Below, one piece after another: positions 26,239-35,463 of a DNA stretch of 64,000 nucleotides (positions are counted from its first letter, which is position 1; every line of letters starts with the position of its first letter). This stretch comes from an uncultured Flavobacteriaceae bacterium. Lineage in GTDB: Bacteria; Bacteroidota; Bacteroidia; Flavobacteriales; Flavobacteriaceae. Both the position numbers and the translations under genes were made by a program. The notes below the pieces were generated by a model. It did not search any database and had not been told where the DNA came from. It worked only from the letters and a program-made list of their open reading frames with translations. The DNA is taken from the NCBI GenBank assembly GCA_947494695.1, contig CANLWB010000012.1:124001-188000 (forward strand), read 5' to 3'.

Positions 26239-27555
26239 ATGACAAAACAATTTATCATAGCAGCACCAAGCAGTAATGCAGGAAAAACCACGATCACTTT
26301 AGGGTTACTGCGTTTGTTTAGGCAAAAAAATATAGTACCTCAACCTTTTAAGGTAGGTCCTGATTATATAGATCCTAAGTTTCATCAATTGGCATGTGGT
26401 AAAACTGGGGTAAATCTTGATTTGTATATGATGACTCAAGAAGACATCCATACAAGTTTGCATTTTTATGGTAAAAACGCACAAGTGAATTGTATAGAAG
26501 GGGTTATGGGCTTGTTTGATGGTGCAAAAAAAGATAAAGGGAGTACCGCAGAATTAGCAAAAAAACTCCAGACCCCTGTGTTATTGGTCGTTGATGCGAA
26601 GGCAGTTGCATATTCAGTAGCACCGCTTATTCAAGGTTTTGTGAACTTTGATAAAGACCTTAACATCATGGGCGTTATTTTTAATCGTGTAGGGTCGGCT
26701 AATCATTATACTTTTTTAAAAGAAGCCTGCGAGGATATTGGTGTCAAGTCGTTTGGTTACCTTCAGAATATAAAAGACATTGCTATACCTTCAAGACATT
26801 TAGGATTAAATATTGAAGACATTAAAAAGTTTGATATTGTAATTGACAAAATTGCAGATAAACTAGAAGAAACGGTAAACTGGGAAGCCATTTTAGAAGC
26901 TTCAAAAGACATAGAACCCATACCAAATTCAACAAAAGAAACGAAGTCGAAAAACAAAATCAAGTTTGCAGTAGCTAAGGATGAGGCTTTTAATTTTATC
27001 TATCCTCAAAACATTAAGGCGATGCAACAATTAGGCGAGGTACAGTTTTTTAGTCCGATACATGATCAAGACATTCCCGATAGCGATTTTATTTATTTCC
27101 CAGGAGGTTACCCAGAGCTTTATTTAAAAGAATTGTCTAGCAATAAAGAGATGCTTTTGGCCATTAAAAAATATGCTCAAAATAACGGCAAAATATATGC
27201 AGAATGTGGCGGGATGATGTATTTGGGAAAATCGATTCTATCCGAAAACAATGAAACCTATAACATGGTGGACTATTTTAATTTTGAATCTACAATTGCC
27301 AATCCGAAATTGCATTTAGGCTATCGTACATCTGAAATTAAGAATCATGTTTTTAAAGGCCATGAGTTTCATTATTCAAGTGTAATAAACGATAACGAAA
27401 CCAGTGTGGAGGCAAATATTATAAATGCCAGAGGCACTAAAACAACCACGAGAATTTATAAAAAACAGCATGTAATGGGGTCTTACGTGCATCATTATTT
27501 TGGTACTACAGAACGACTTTCACAATTGATAAACGAAATAAACCACAGCTTATGA
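26239..27555 (+). CDS. cobB: Cobyrinate a,c-diamide synthase (CobB/CbiA)
   Basis: A 438-residue glutamine amidotransferase. The N-terminal ATPase domain begins IIAAPSSNAGKTTITLGL, then VGPDYIDPKFH and EGVMGLFDGA. The C-terminal class I glutaminase domain has YAECGGMMYLG with the nucleophile Cys323, and VMGSYVHHYF near the end. It amidates the a and c acetate groups of cobyrinic acid (or the cobalt form). It starts after the 200-bp repeat-bearing gap and overlaps the adenosyltransferase gene by 4 bp. Confidence 0.95.
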   Translation: MTKQFIIAAPSSNAGKTTITLGLLRLFRQKNIVPQPFKVGPDYIDPKFHQLACGKTGVNLDLYMMTQEDIHTSLHFYGKNAQVNCIEGVMGLFDGAKKDKGSTAELAKKLQTPVLLVVDAKAVAYSVAPLIQGFVNFDKDLNIMGVIFNRVGSANHYTFLKEACEDIGVKSFGYLQNIKDIAIPSRHLGLNIEDIKKFDIVIDKIADKLEETVNWEAILEASKDIEPIPNSTKETKSKNKIKFAVAKDEAFNFIYPQNIKAMQQLGEVQFFSPIHDQDIPDSDFIYFPGGYPELYLKELSSNKEMLLAIKKYAQNNGKIYAECGGMMYLGKSILSENNETYNMVDYFNFESTIANPKLHLGYRTSEIKNHVFKGHEFHYSSVINDNETSVEANIINARGTKTTTRIYKKQHVMGSYVHHYFGTTERLSQLINEINHSL

Positions 27556-28139
27556 AAATTTATACCCGCAAAGGAGATAAAGGTACAACAGGTGTTTTTG
27601 GAGGCAAAAGAGAATTTAAAAACGCCCCACGAATTGAATGTATAGGAACACTTGATGAAGTTAATTCTACCATAGGATTGCTGAGAAGCAAATTAGGAAA
27701 CGATCATGAATGGCAGCCCAATCTGCATCGTATCCAAAAAGATATGATGAACATGATGTCACACTTAGCACGTCCGTCAGACTCTAAGAAAGAAAACCCG
27801 AATCCAAAACCAGAAGATGGTGCTGAGTTTTGCGAAAATTGGTTAGACGAATTAGAGGACGGCATTAGCTCACCTTCAGACTATTTTTTACTGCCTGGAG
27901 GAAACGAAATATCTGCGCTTTGTCACGTTTGCAGAACTCAAATAAGAAGGGGAGAAAGGCAGTTAGTTACTTTAATGCAAGAAGACCCAGAATGTGTTCA
28001 CGATTATATTTCCAGCTATATAAATAGGCTCTCAGATTTATTTTTTACAATGGCTAGAGCCGAAATGGACAAACACGGCGTTGCCGAGGAAAAGTGGAAT
28101 TTATTTTTATACAAGAGAAAGAAAAAAACAAACTCATAA
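27552..28139 (+). CDS. pduO: PduO-type ATP:cob(I)alamin adenosyltransferase
   Basis: A 195-residue protein starting IYTRKGDKGTTGVFGG, the ATP-binding N-terminus of PduO-type adenosyltransferases, followed by RIECIGTLDEVNSTIGLLRS and late CRTQIRRGERQLV and YINRLSDLFFTMAR. It transfers adenosyl from ATP to the Co(I) corrinoid. PduO and CobA-type (BtuR) enzymes are unrelated in fold, and this is clearly PduO. It overlaps cobB by 4 bp and precedes cobW by 11 bp. Confidence 0.93.
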   Translation: MKIYTRKGDKGTTGVFGGKREFKNAPRIECIGTLDEVNSTIGLLRSKLGNDHEWQPNLHRIQKDMMNMMSHLARPSDSKKENPNPKPEDGAEFCENWLDELEDGISSPSDYFLLPGGNEISALCHVCRTQIRRGERQLVTLMQEDPECVHDYISSYINRLSDLFFTMARAEMDKHGVAEEKWNLFLYKRKKKTNS

Positions 28140-28150
28140 AAACGATTACA

Positions 28151-29176
28151 ATGAATAAAATACCAATTACTATAGTTACAGGTTTTTTGGGCGTAGGAAA
28201 AACGACCTTAGTTCACAATATGCTAAAAAATGCCAATGGCAAGCGTATTGCTGTTTTAGTGAATGAATTTGGAGAAGTAGATGTAGATGGTCAACTAATA
28301 GGTTCTACGGGATGTGAGGATGATGACTGTGATTTAATCCAGTTACCAAACGGTTGCATTTGCTGTACTGTACAAGAAGAGTTTTTACCTTCTATGCTAC
28401 AATTATTAGAACGTAAAGATCAAATAGACCACATTGTCATAGAAACATCGGGATTGTCGATGCCTAAGCCCTTGGTGAAAGCAGTAAACTGGCCCGATTT
28501 AAAGCCTCATATTACTATAGATTCTGTTATTACAGTGGTAGATGCTGTAGGCCTTGCTACTGGAGAAATTTGTGATAGGGTACGTGTGCAAGCGCAGCGT
28601 TTGGCAGATGATTCCTTAGATCATGAAACGCCGATAGAAGAACTATTTTTAGACCAATTGACTTGTGCTGATTTAGTTTTAGTAAGTAAAAGAGATTTGG
28701 TTGATGATAAGACATTTGAAGAAATCAATCAAATTATAACAGATAAAGCAAGACCAAACACTAAAATTATCCCTGTTGTAAACGGCAAGTTAGATAACGC
28801 TTTATTACTGGGTCTGGAAGCTTCTGCGGAAAATGATGTAGACAATCGTCATTCCATTCATGAAGAACATCATAAACATGGGCATCACCACCATCACAAT
28901 GATGATATTCAAAATGCCTTACTGGAATATCCGGAAACAGAAGATATTAAGTCTTTAGTTACAGATTTAAAAGGCTTGGTCCAAAATCATGAAATTTATC
29001 GCATAAAAGGATTTGTTAACATCCCTAACAAACCCATGCGTATGGTTTTACAAGGCGTAGGGTCTCGTTTCGATTATTATTTCGAAAGACCATGGGAAGA
29101 GAATGAAACCCGAAAAACAAAACTGGTTGTTATTGGTAAGGGAATCGAAGAATTAAAAGCAGAAAACTCAATTTAG
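28151..29176 (+). CDS. cobW: CobW-type GTPase metallochaperone
   Basis: A 341-residue COG0523 GTPase with Walker A GFLGVGKTT (residues 11-19), the metal-binding GCICC (Cys69, Cys71, Cys72), ETSGLSMP, and SKRDLVD as the guanine-specificity loop. A dense His stretch at 234-249 (including GHHHHHND) can bind several metal ions. In cobalamin operons CobW is thought to deliver cobalt to CobN, which here is the next gene. I use the ATG at 28151; a longer in-frame start at 28094 would lie inside the adenosyltransferase gene. Its TAG overlaps the GTG start of cobN by one base. Confidence 0.9.
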   Translation: MNKIPITIVTGFLGVGKTTLVHNMLKNANGKRIAVLVNEFGEVDVDGQLIGSTGCEDDDCDLIQLPNGCICCTVQEEFLPSMLQLLERKDQIDHIVIETSGLSMPKPLVKAVNWPDLKPHITIDSVITVVDAVGLATGEICDRVRVQAQRLADDSLDHETPIEELFLDQLTCADLVLVSKRDLVDDKTFEEINQIITDKARPNTKIIPVVNGKLDNALLLGLEASAENDVDNRHSIHEEHHKHGHHHHHNDDIQNALLEYPETEDIKSLVTDLKGLVQNHEIYRIKGFVNIPNKPMRMVLQGVGSRFDYYFERPWEENETRKTKLVVIGKGIEELKAENSI

Positions 29177-32100
29177 TGCATTTAATTTCTACAATACCTG
29201 GTGGATGGAACCCCAATGATGAAGGTGTTTTTTACATCGATCAATCTCCTGGGGACATTGTTTTTTTGTCTTCAGCAGATTCCGATCTATTTATGATGAA
29301 TACGGCCTATAAATTATTGTATCAAGCTGTAGATGGGCTCCCTTCTTTTCGTTTTGCCAATCTTACCTATTTTAAGCAAGAGCTGACTATAGATACGTAT
29401 GTAGATGAAGTCATTTCTGCTGCCAAAATTATCATACTTAAACTTTTAGGAGGAAAAGCATATTACAATTACCTCTGCGAAGCCATAACGGAATGTTGTG
29501 AAACAAATAACATTCAGCTTATATTCTTGCCTGGTGATAACAAACCTGATTTAGAGTTAATGAGCTCGTCTACTATGTCACTAAAAGAAGTAGATATTAT
29601 ATGGAAATACATGCAATCTGGAGGTGTTGAAAATTGTCAATCAGCATTACAATTATTGATAAATAGAATCGGCGAGTTTAATTTAAGCCCTTCAAAAATT
29701 GCTACAATTCCAGATTTATTTTTATATCATCCCAACACCGGTGTTTGGAATACAACACCACGAGTTGAAAGGAAATCACAAGCCCTTATTTTTAGTTATC
29801 GGAGTTATTATTTATCTAATAATTTAGAGCCCGTTCATGCTATAATTAATGCTTTAGAAGAAGAAGGCATTTCGTCAACGGTACTCATGGCTGCCAGTTA
29901 TCGCGAAAAAGATATACAGCAACAGGTTTTCGATTTGTTAAAATACTATCAAATTGAAAAGCCTCAAATAATTATTAATACGACAGGGTTTAGTGTTCAA
30001 GGGTTTCATGATACTGAACAAAGTCTGTTTGATGTATTTAATGTTCCCGTTATTCAAGCGATAATGGGGAGTTGCAACCATGAAAGTTGGCTGGAGGGTG
30101 ATTTTGGTTTGCCTCCCACAGATATTGCTATGAATATTGCTTTGCCCGAGGTTGACGGTAAAATTATTTCAAAAGTGATTTCTTTTAAGGAGTCTATGGA
30201 AAAAGATGCTATAACAGATTCTGAAGTGGTTTCTTATGTACCACATACTGAAGGCTGTTTGTTTGTGGCTCAAATGGCAAAAGGGTGGATCCATTTACAG
30301 CAAAAAGACAATGCTCATAAAAAAATAGCCTTGGTAATACCTAACTATCCTAACAAAAATAGTCGGTTAGCAAATGGGGTAGGCTTAGACACCCCTCAAA
30401 GTACTTTGCAAATTTTAAAAGAATTAGCTAATGAAAATTACACCCTAGCTCCAGATTATCCCAAAACTACAAATGCGTTAATAGATAAGTTAACCAATAC
30501 GGTTACGAACAGTTTAGAAACGATAAATTCATTAAATGAACGTCATGCCATTAAGTTGGATGAAACGGTGTTTTATCGTTACTACAATCAACTTTCTGAC
30601 ACACTTCGGACAAAAATGGAAGCACAATGGGGCGCTCCAAATAAATCGCCCAATTATAAACAAGGGTATTTTTTAATTCCTGGATTTATTTCTGAAAACG
30701 TATTGGTAAGTATTCAACCGAGTAGAGGTTACAATTTAGATTTGCAAGCCAGTTATCATTCCCCGGATTTACCGCCTCCACCCGCTTATTTGGCTTACTA
30801 CATTTGGTTACAGCACGACTTTAAAGCAGATGCTTTAGTGCATATTGGAAAACATGGGAATTTAGAATGGCTACCAGGGAAAAGTGTCGCATTAAGTAAC
30901 GAAACCTGCTTTCCTTCGGCAATTTTAGGAGCCATCCCACATTTTTATCCTTTTATTATTAATGATCCTGGGGAAGGCACACAAGCCAAAAGAAGAAATC
31001 AAGCCATTATACTCGATCATTTAATTCCTCCCATGACAAGGGCCGAAAACTATGGTGATTTATTAAAGTTAGAACTTTTAATTGATGAATTTTACGAGTC
31101 TGCTTTAGTCGATAAAAGAAGAGCAACACTCATTAAAACTAAAATTGAAAACTTGGTAAATGAAACCCATCTTAAAACCGATTTAAATCAAGATGGAAAA
31201 GATATTGATGCCTTATTAGAAGTGATTGATGGCTATTTGTGTGAATTAAAAGAGGCTCAAATACGAGGTGGTTTACATATTTTGGGGTGTCTTCCCGAAA
31301 ATGAAAAATTAGTAGATTTAATAGTGGCATTACACCGCTTACCTCAAAATAATTTAAAAGGGATCACACAATGTTTAGCAGAAGATTTTCAGCTTAATTT
31401 TGATCCGTTACATGTTCATTATTCCGATGCATTTAATAAAGAAATCTTTAGCATTGAATGCAGAACATTTGGTCAAGCCGTTGAACTTTTGGAAAATAAA
31501 TCAAAGGGGCTTATTCAACAATTATTAAAAGGAGAAGAACCAAAAAACATAGGGAAACACACCCAACAATTACTGCAATACATACAGCAACACACCATTC
31601 CTGTTTTAAACAAAACACGACATGAATTAACGCATTTAATTCATGGATTAAACGGAAGATACATCCCAGCGGGTGGTTCTGGCGCTCCTACACGAGGGCG
31701 ATTGGATATCTTACCCACAGGAAGAAATTTTTATTCGGTAGACGTTCGCACAGTGCCTTCCGAAACCGCATACCAATTGGGTGAAAAAAGTGCTCAGAAC
31801 ATTATTGATCGTTATTTGCAAGAAAATGGTGAATACCCAACGTCTATTGGTTTGTCCGTTTGGGGAACATCAACGATGCGAACCAGTGGGGACGATATTG
31901 CCCAGGCTTTGGCCTTAATTGGAGTAAAACCCATTTGGCAAGGAAGTAATAGACGGGTTAAAGACTTTGAAATTATTTCAACCTTAAAGCTTAAAAGGCC
32001 TAGAATAGATGTTATGCTCCGTATTTCTGGTTTCTTTAGAGATGCTTTTCCAGATTTAATCTCACTATTTAATGCCGCTATCGAAAAAGTTGCAGAACTC

Positions 32101-32922
32101 GATGAAACCGATGAGCAAAACCCTATAAAAAAGCGTGTTTTGCAAGAAAGAGAACAATGGATTGCCAAAGGCTTAGATGCAAATCAGGCTAAAGAACGAG
32201 CTTTGTATCGTGTGTTTGGATCGAAACCAGGAGCTTACGGTGCTGGTTTACAGGGATTAATTGATGAAAAGAATTGGGCAACGTCCGACGATTTAGCCCA
32301 AGCCTATATCAATTGGAGTGGTTATGCGTATTATGGGAAAAATAACAGCGGCACATCGGCTCATGAAACTTTTGAAAAACGTTTGTCTTCTATTGAGGTC
32401 GTCATGCAAAATCAGGACAATAGAGAACACGATATTTTAGATTCGGATGATTATTACCAATTTCAAGGCGGTATGACGGCTGCAGTAAATAAAATAAAAG
32501 GCACACAACCAGACATGTATTTTGGAGATCATTCTCGCCCTGATAATCCGAAAGTGAAATCTTTAAAAGAAGAGTTATTAAAAGTATTTCGCTCTAGAGT
32601 TGTCAATCCAAAATGGATGCAAGGGATGCGCGAACATGGTTATAAGGGAGCTTTTGAAATGGCGGCTACTATGGACTATTTGTTTGCTTATGACGCCACT
32701 ACTAATCTAATTGAGGACTTTATGTATGAGCAAATTACCGAAAAGTATTTGTTTGATGATGAAAATAAAGCTTTCATAGAAGCACATAACCCCTGGGCTT
32801 TAAAAGATATGTCTGAACGTATGCTAGAAGCGATTCAAAGAGGCATGTGGAAAGCACCTTCAGAAGAAACCATATCAGAATTAAAAGACATCTATAAAAA
32901 ATCTGAAGCTTTAACAGAATAA
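29176..32922 (+). CDS. cobN: Cobaltochelatase large subunit CobN
   Basis: A 1248-residue CobN/BchH-family protein, full length. Recognisable blocks are SYRSYYLSNN, ALVHIGKHGNLEWLPGK (HGxxEWxPGK, the family signature), DPGEGTQAKRR, PTGRNFYSVD and VWGTSTMRTSGDDIAQ. The start is GTG, overlapping the cobW TAG. CobN binds hydrogenobyrinic acid a,c-diamide and inserts cobalt late in the aerobic route, using an AAA/VWA partner. CbiX already inserts cobalt early in this same operon, so the real substrate here is uncertain. It is the last gene of the cobalamin cluster. Confidence 0.92.
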   Translation: MHLISTIPGGWNPNDEGVFYIDQSPGDIVFLSSADSDLFMMNTAYKLLYQAVDGLPSFRFANLTYFKQELTIDTYVDEVISAAKIIILKLLGGKAYYNYLCEAITECCETNNIQLIFLPGDNKPDLELMSSSTMSLKEVDIIWKYMQSGGVENCQSALQLLINRIGEFNLSPSKIATIPDLFLYHPNTGVWNTTPRVERKSQALIFSYRSYYLSNNLEPVHAIINALEEEGISSTVLMAASYREKDIQQQVFDLLKYYQIEKPQIIINTTGFSVQGFHDTEQSLFDVFNVPVIQAIMGSCNHESWLEGDFGLPPTDIAMNIALPEVDGKIISKVISFKESMEKDAITDSEVVSYVPHTEGCLFVAQMAKGWIHLQQKDNAHKKIALVIPNYPNKNSRLANGVGLDTPQSTLQILKELANENYTLAPDYPKTTNALIDKLTNTVTNSLETINSLNERHAIKLDETVFYRYYNQLSDTLRTKMEAQWGAPNKSPNYKQGYFLIPGFISENVLVSIQPSRGYNLDLQASYHSPDLPPPPAYLAYYIWLQHDFKADALVHIGKHGNLEWLPGKSVALSNETCFPSAILGAIPHFYPFIINDPGEGTQAKRRNQAIILDHLIPPMTRAENYGDLLKLELLIDEFYESALVDKRRATLIKTKIENLVNETHLKTDLNQDGKDIDALLEVIDGYLCELKEAQIRGGLHILGCLPENEKLVDLIVALHRLPQNNLKGITQCLAEDFQLNFDPLHVHYSDAFNKEIFSIECRTFGQAVELLENKSKGLIQQLLKGEEPKNIGKHTQQLLQYIQQHTIPVLNKTRHELTHLIHGLNGRYIPAGGSGAPTRGRLDILPTGRNFYSVDVRTVPSETAYQLGEKSAQNIIDRYLQENGEYPTSIGLSVWGTSTMRTSGDDIAQALALIGVKPIWQGSNRRVKDFEIISTLKLKRPRIDVMLRISGFFRDAFPDLISLFNAAIEKVAELDETDEQNPIKKRVLQEREQWIAKGLDANQAKERALYRVFGSKPGAYGAGLQGLIDEKNWATSDDLAQAYINWSGYAYYGKNNSGTSAHETFEKRLSSIEVVMQNQDNREHDILDSDDYYQFQGGMTAAVNKIKGTQPDMYFGDHSRPDNPKVKSLKEELLKVFRSRVVNPKWMQGMREHGYKGAFEMAATMDYLFAYDATTNLIEDFMYEQITEKYLFDDENKAFIEAHNPWALKDMSERMLEAIQRGMWKAPSEETISELKDIYKKSEALTE

Positions 32923-33063
32923 CAAGGTAAAGTAAGTATATGAATATGTTTTTCTAATAAATTGAGTTAATTAAAATAGATAGTAACGATATGGAAAACT
33001 AAAACAAGAAAAGCATATGATAAGAAGAATAACGCGAACACTTGTTTTTAAACTGTTTGATTT

Positions 33064-33942
33064 TTAGCCTTTTAGTCTTTTTCGGTACTTTTGAGGGGAA
33101 TCCCCCATAGTTTTTTTAAATATTCGCGAAAAATAATATTGGTCTTCAATACCTACCTCATGAGCTACCATTTTTACCTTCATATTTGTGTGATCTAAAT
33201 ATTGACATGCAGTTTGTATCTTTAGTTTAATGAAATAATCCATTGGAGATCTTCCAGTTCTTTGTTTAAAAATAAACGAAAAATGAGAATGCGATAACCC
33301 TACTTTGTCTGCAATAGATTTTAAACTTAATTCTTTTTTAATGTTTTCGCGCATAAATAAAATTGCTTTATCAATCTTATCTGTAACCTTTGTGTTTTTC
33401 AACTGCCTAAATTGATCTATATACTTTATAGAGGCTAAAAAATGAAGCAAACAAATATTGGCATATATGATGTTTTCTTTGTTAAATCCCATTTCAAGAA
33501 TTTGTAAAATCTCTTCAAATAACTTAATTCTGTCAGATATTCTAGCTTCGTTCGAATCTGATATGGATTTTATAAAATCATTTCTATCTATGAATTCATC
33601 TGATAATTTCCCTGAAAAATGTACCCAATAAATGGACCATGGATTCTTAGTGTTGCTCCCATAAGAATGTGCTTGGTTTTTAGGAATTACAAAATATTGA
33701 TTTTTATGAATGGGTTTTCTAATACCGTTAATTGATAACCATCCGTTTCCTTGAATACAATAAATTAAAATGTACTGATCTGCACCATTTTTACGAATGC
33801 GTTTATGGTATTTTGCCTTAGGATAAAAACCTATATCTGTAATGTGTAACTGTTGACACGTTGGTTGATGAGATATTTCATTTAGAATAATTTGGGGAAT
33901 AATTACTGAGCGCTGACCTGAAAAACCTTCTTGTTTAATCAT
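33064..33942 (-). CDS. AraC-family transcription regulator
   Basis: A 292-residue regulator. The N-terminal 150 residues form a cupin-like sugar-sensing domain (YILIYCIQGNGWLSINGI, then IPKNQAHSYG). The C-terminal 100 residues carry two helix-turn-helix motifs: LKSIADKVGLSHSHFSFIFKQ, written here in two parts as LKSIADKVGLSHSHF and SFIFKQ, and VAHEVGIEDQYYFSR followed by KTMGDSPQKYRK. It is divergent from the sugar-porter gene with about 100 bp between, so it probably activates that operon in response to a sugar. A TATATTTG element lies 4 bp upstream of the start. Confidence 0.9.
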   Translation of the reverse strand: MIKQEGFSGQRSVIIPQIILNEISHQPTCQQLHITDIGFYPKAKYHKRIRKNGADQYILIYCIQGNGWLSINGIRKPIHKNQYFVIPKNQAHSYGSNTKNPWSIYWVHFSGKLSDEFIDRNDFIKSISDSNEARISDRIKLFEEILQILEMGFNKENIIYANICLLHFLASIKYIDQFRQLKNTKVTDKIDKAILFMRENIKKELSLKSIADKVGLSHSHFSFIFKQRTGRSPMDYFIKLKIQTACQYLDHTNMKVKMVAHEVGIEDQYYFSRIFKKTMGDSPQKYRKRLKG

Positions 33943-34044
33943 AACCCAAATATAGTAAGATAGTCCATTAAATTAATAAACAACTCCATTTTTTATCCCT
34001 TAGTTTTTCATTTATTTTACACTATACCAATTATACTAAACGAA

Positions 34045-35433
34045 ATGAAACTAAATACAAAATACATTTTTGCCATTTCTATGGTGTCGGCCATGGGAGG
34101 ATTGCTTTTTGGTTATGACTGGGTGGTAATTGGTGGGGCAAAACCTTTTTACGAAACGTTTTTTGAAATATCTCAATCACCAACACTTCAAGGTTGGGCT
34201 ATGAGTTGTGCTTTAATAGGCTGTCTTTTCGGGGCAATTGCATCTGGTGTTTTTAGCGATAGATTTGGTAGAAAACGATTACTTATCTTTTCTGCGCTAT
34301 TGTTTGTGGCATCTGCCATTGGAACTGGTGCTACTTCAAGTTTCAATTTGTTTATTTTTTATAGAATTTTGGGAGGAATAGGCATTGGATTAGCTTCAAA
34401 TTTATCTCCTATGTATATAGCAGAAGTAGCTCCTGCAAAAACGCGGGGTAAGTTTGTATCGTTAAATCAATTGACGATAGTTATTGGTATTTTGTTGGCA
34501 CAAATTGTTAATCTACTAATAGCAGAACCTGTGGTTTCAACAGCTACAGATTCAGAAATATTGGCTTCATGGAACGGACAATGGGGGTGGCGTTGGATGT
34601 TTTGGGCAGAAATTATCCCATCAGGACTATTCTTTATTCTCATGTTTTTTGTGCCTGAAAGTCCACGCTGGTTAGTTCAAAACGGGTATGATGATAAAGC
34701 TGGTAAAATTTTAGAAAAAATTGGCGGAATAGAATATGCTAAAATAGAGTTATCTACCGTAGCAAAAACCTTGACATCTTCAGTTAAAAAAGTAGGAGCT
34801 AGGCAGTTGTTGAAACCTGAGTTGAGGCCCATATTAATTATAGGTATAGTATTGGCGGCGTTTCAACAGTGGTGCGGTATAAACGTGATTTTTAATTATG
34901 CCGAAGAGATTTTTGAAGCAGCTGGTTATGGCGTGTCAGATATCCTTTTTAATATAGTGGTAACGGGAAGCGTAAACTTGATATTCACTTTTGTAGCTAT
35001 TTATACGGTTGATAAATTAGGTAGACGTGCCTTAATGTTGATAGGAGCAGGAGGTTTAGCAGGTATCTACACCATTATGGGGTTCGCTTATTACTTCAGT
35101 ATTTCTGGTTGGCCATTATTACTATTAGTACTTATAGCCATTGGATGTTATGCCATGTCTTTAGCACCTGTAACCTGGGTGGTTTTATCAGAAATCTTTC
35201 CAAATAGAGTGCGTGGTGCAGCAATGGCAGTAGCTACAGTAGCACTGTGGTCAGCATGTTTTTTGTTGACCTATACATTTCCAATATTAAATAAAACTTT
35301 CGGGACTTCAGGTACTTTTTGGTTGTATGGTATTATATGCTTTTTAGGATTCATGTTCGTGTTTAAAAAACTGCCAGAAACCAAAGGGAAATCATTAGAA
35401 GAAATAGAAGAAGAATTAACAAAAAACAGATAG
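34045..35433 (+). CDS. MFS sugar porter (sugar:H+ symporter type)
   Basis: A 462-residue protein with 12 predicted membrane helices and sugar-porter signatures: GGLLFGYDWVVIGGAK in helix 1, DRFGRKR after helix 2, RILGGIGIGLASN, PESPRWLV at the end of the first half, and PETKGKSLEEIE at the C-terminus. Such proteins import hexoses or pentoses across the inner membrane with protons. Substrate cannot be told. The DUF5107-TPR gene starts 30 bp downstream, and the AraC gene upstream is divergent. Confidence 0.92.
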   Translation: MKLNTKYIFAISMVSAMGGLLFGYDWVVIGGAKPFYETFFEISQSPTLQGWAMSCALIGCLFGAIASGVFSDRFGRKRLLIFSALLFVASAIGTGATSSFNLFIFYRILGGIGIGLASNLSPMYIAEVAPAKTRGKFVSLNQLTIVIGILLAQIVNLLIAEPVVSTATDSEILASWNGQWGWRWMFWAEIIPSGLFFILMFFVPESPRWLVQNGYDDKAGKILEKIGGIEYAKIELSTVAKTLTSSVKKVGARQLLKPELRPILIIGIVLAAFQQWCGINVIFNYAEEIFEAAGYGVSDILFNIVVTGSVNLIFTFVAIYTVDKLGRRALMLIGAGGLAGIYTIMGFAYYFSISGWPLLLLVLIAIGCYAMSLAPVTWVVLSEIFPNRVRGAAMAVATVALWSACFLLTYTFPILNKTFGTSGTFWLYGIICFLGFMFVFKKLPETKGKSLEEIEEELTKNR

Positions 35434-35463
35434 CCAAAATTCCCAGTTGAGCTAAGATAAAGC

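Noticed and set aside
28094-28150. Longer start for cobW
   Set aside because: The extra 19 residues lie within the adenosyltransferase gene and precede the conserved N-terminus IPITIVTGFLG.
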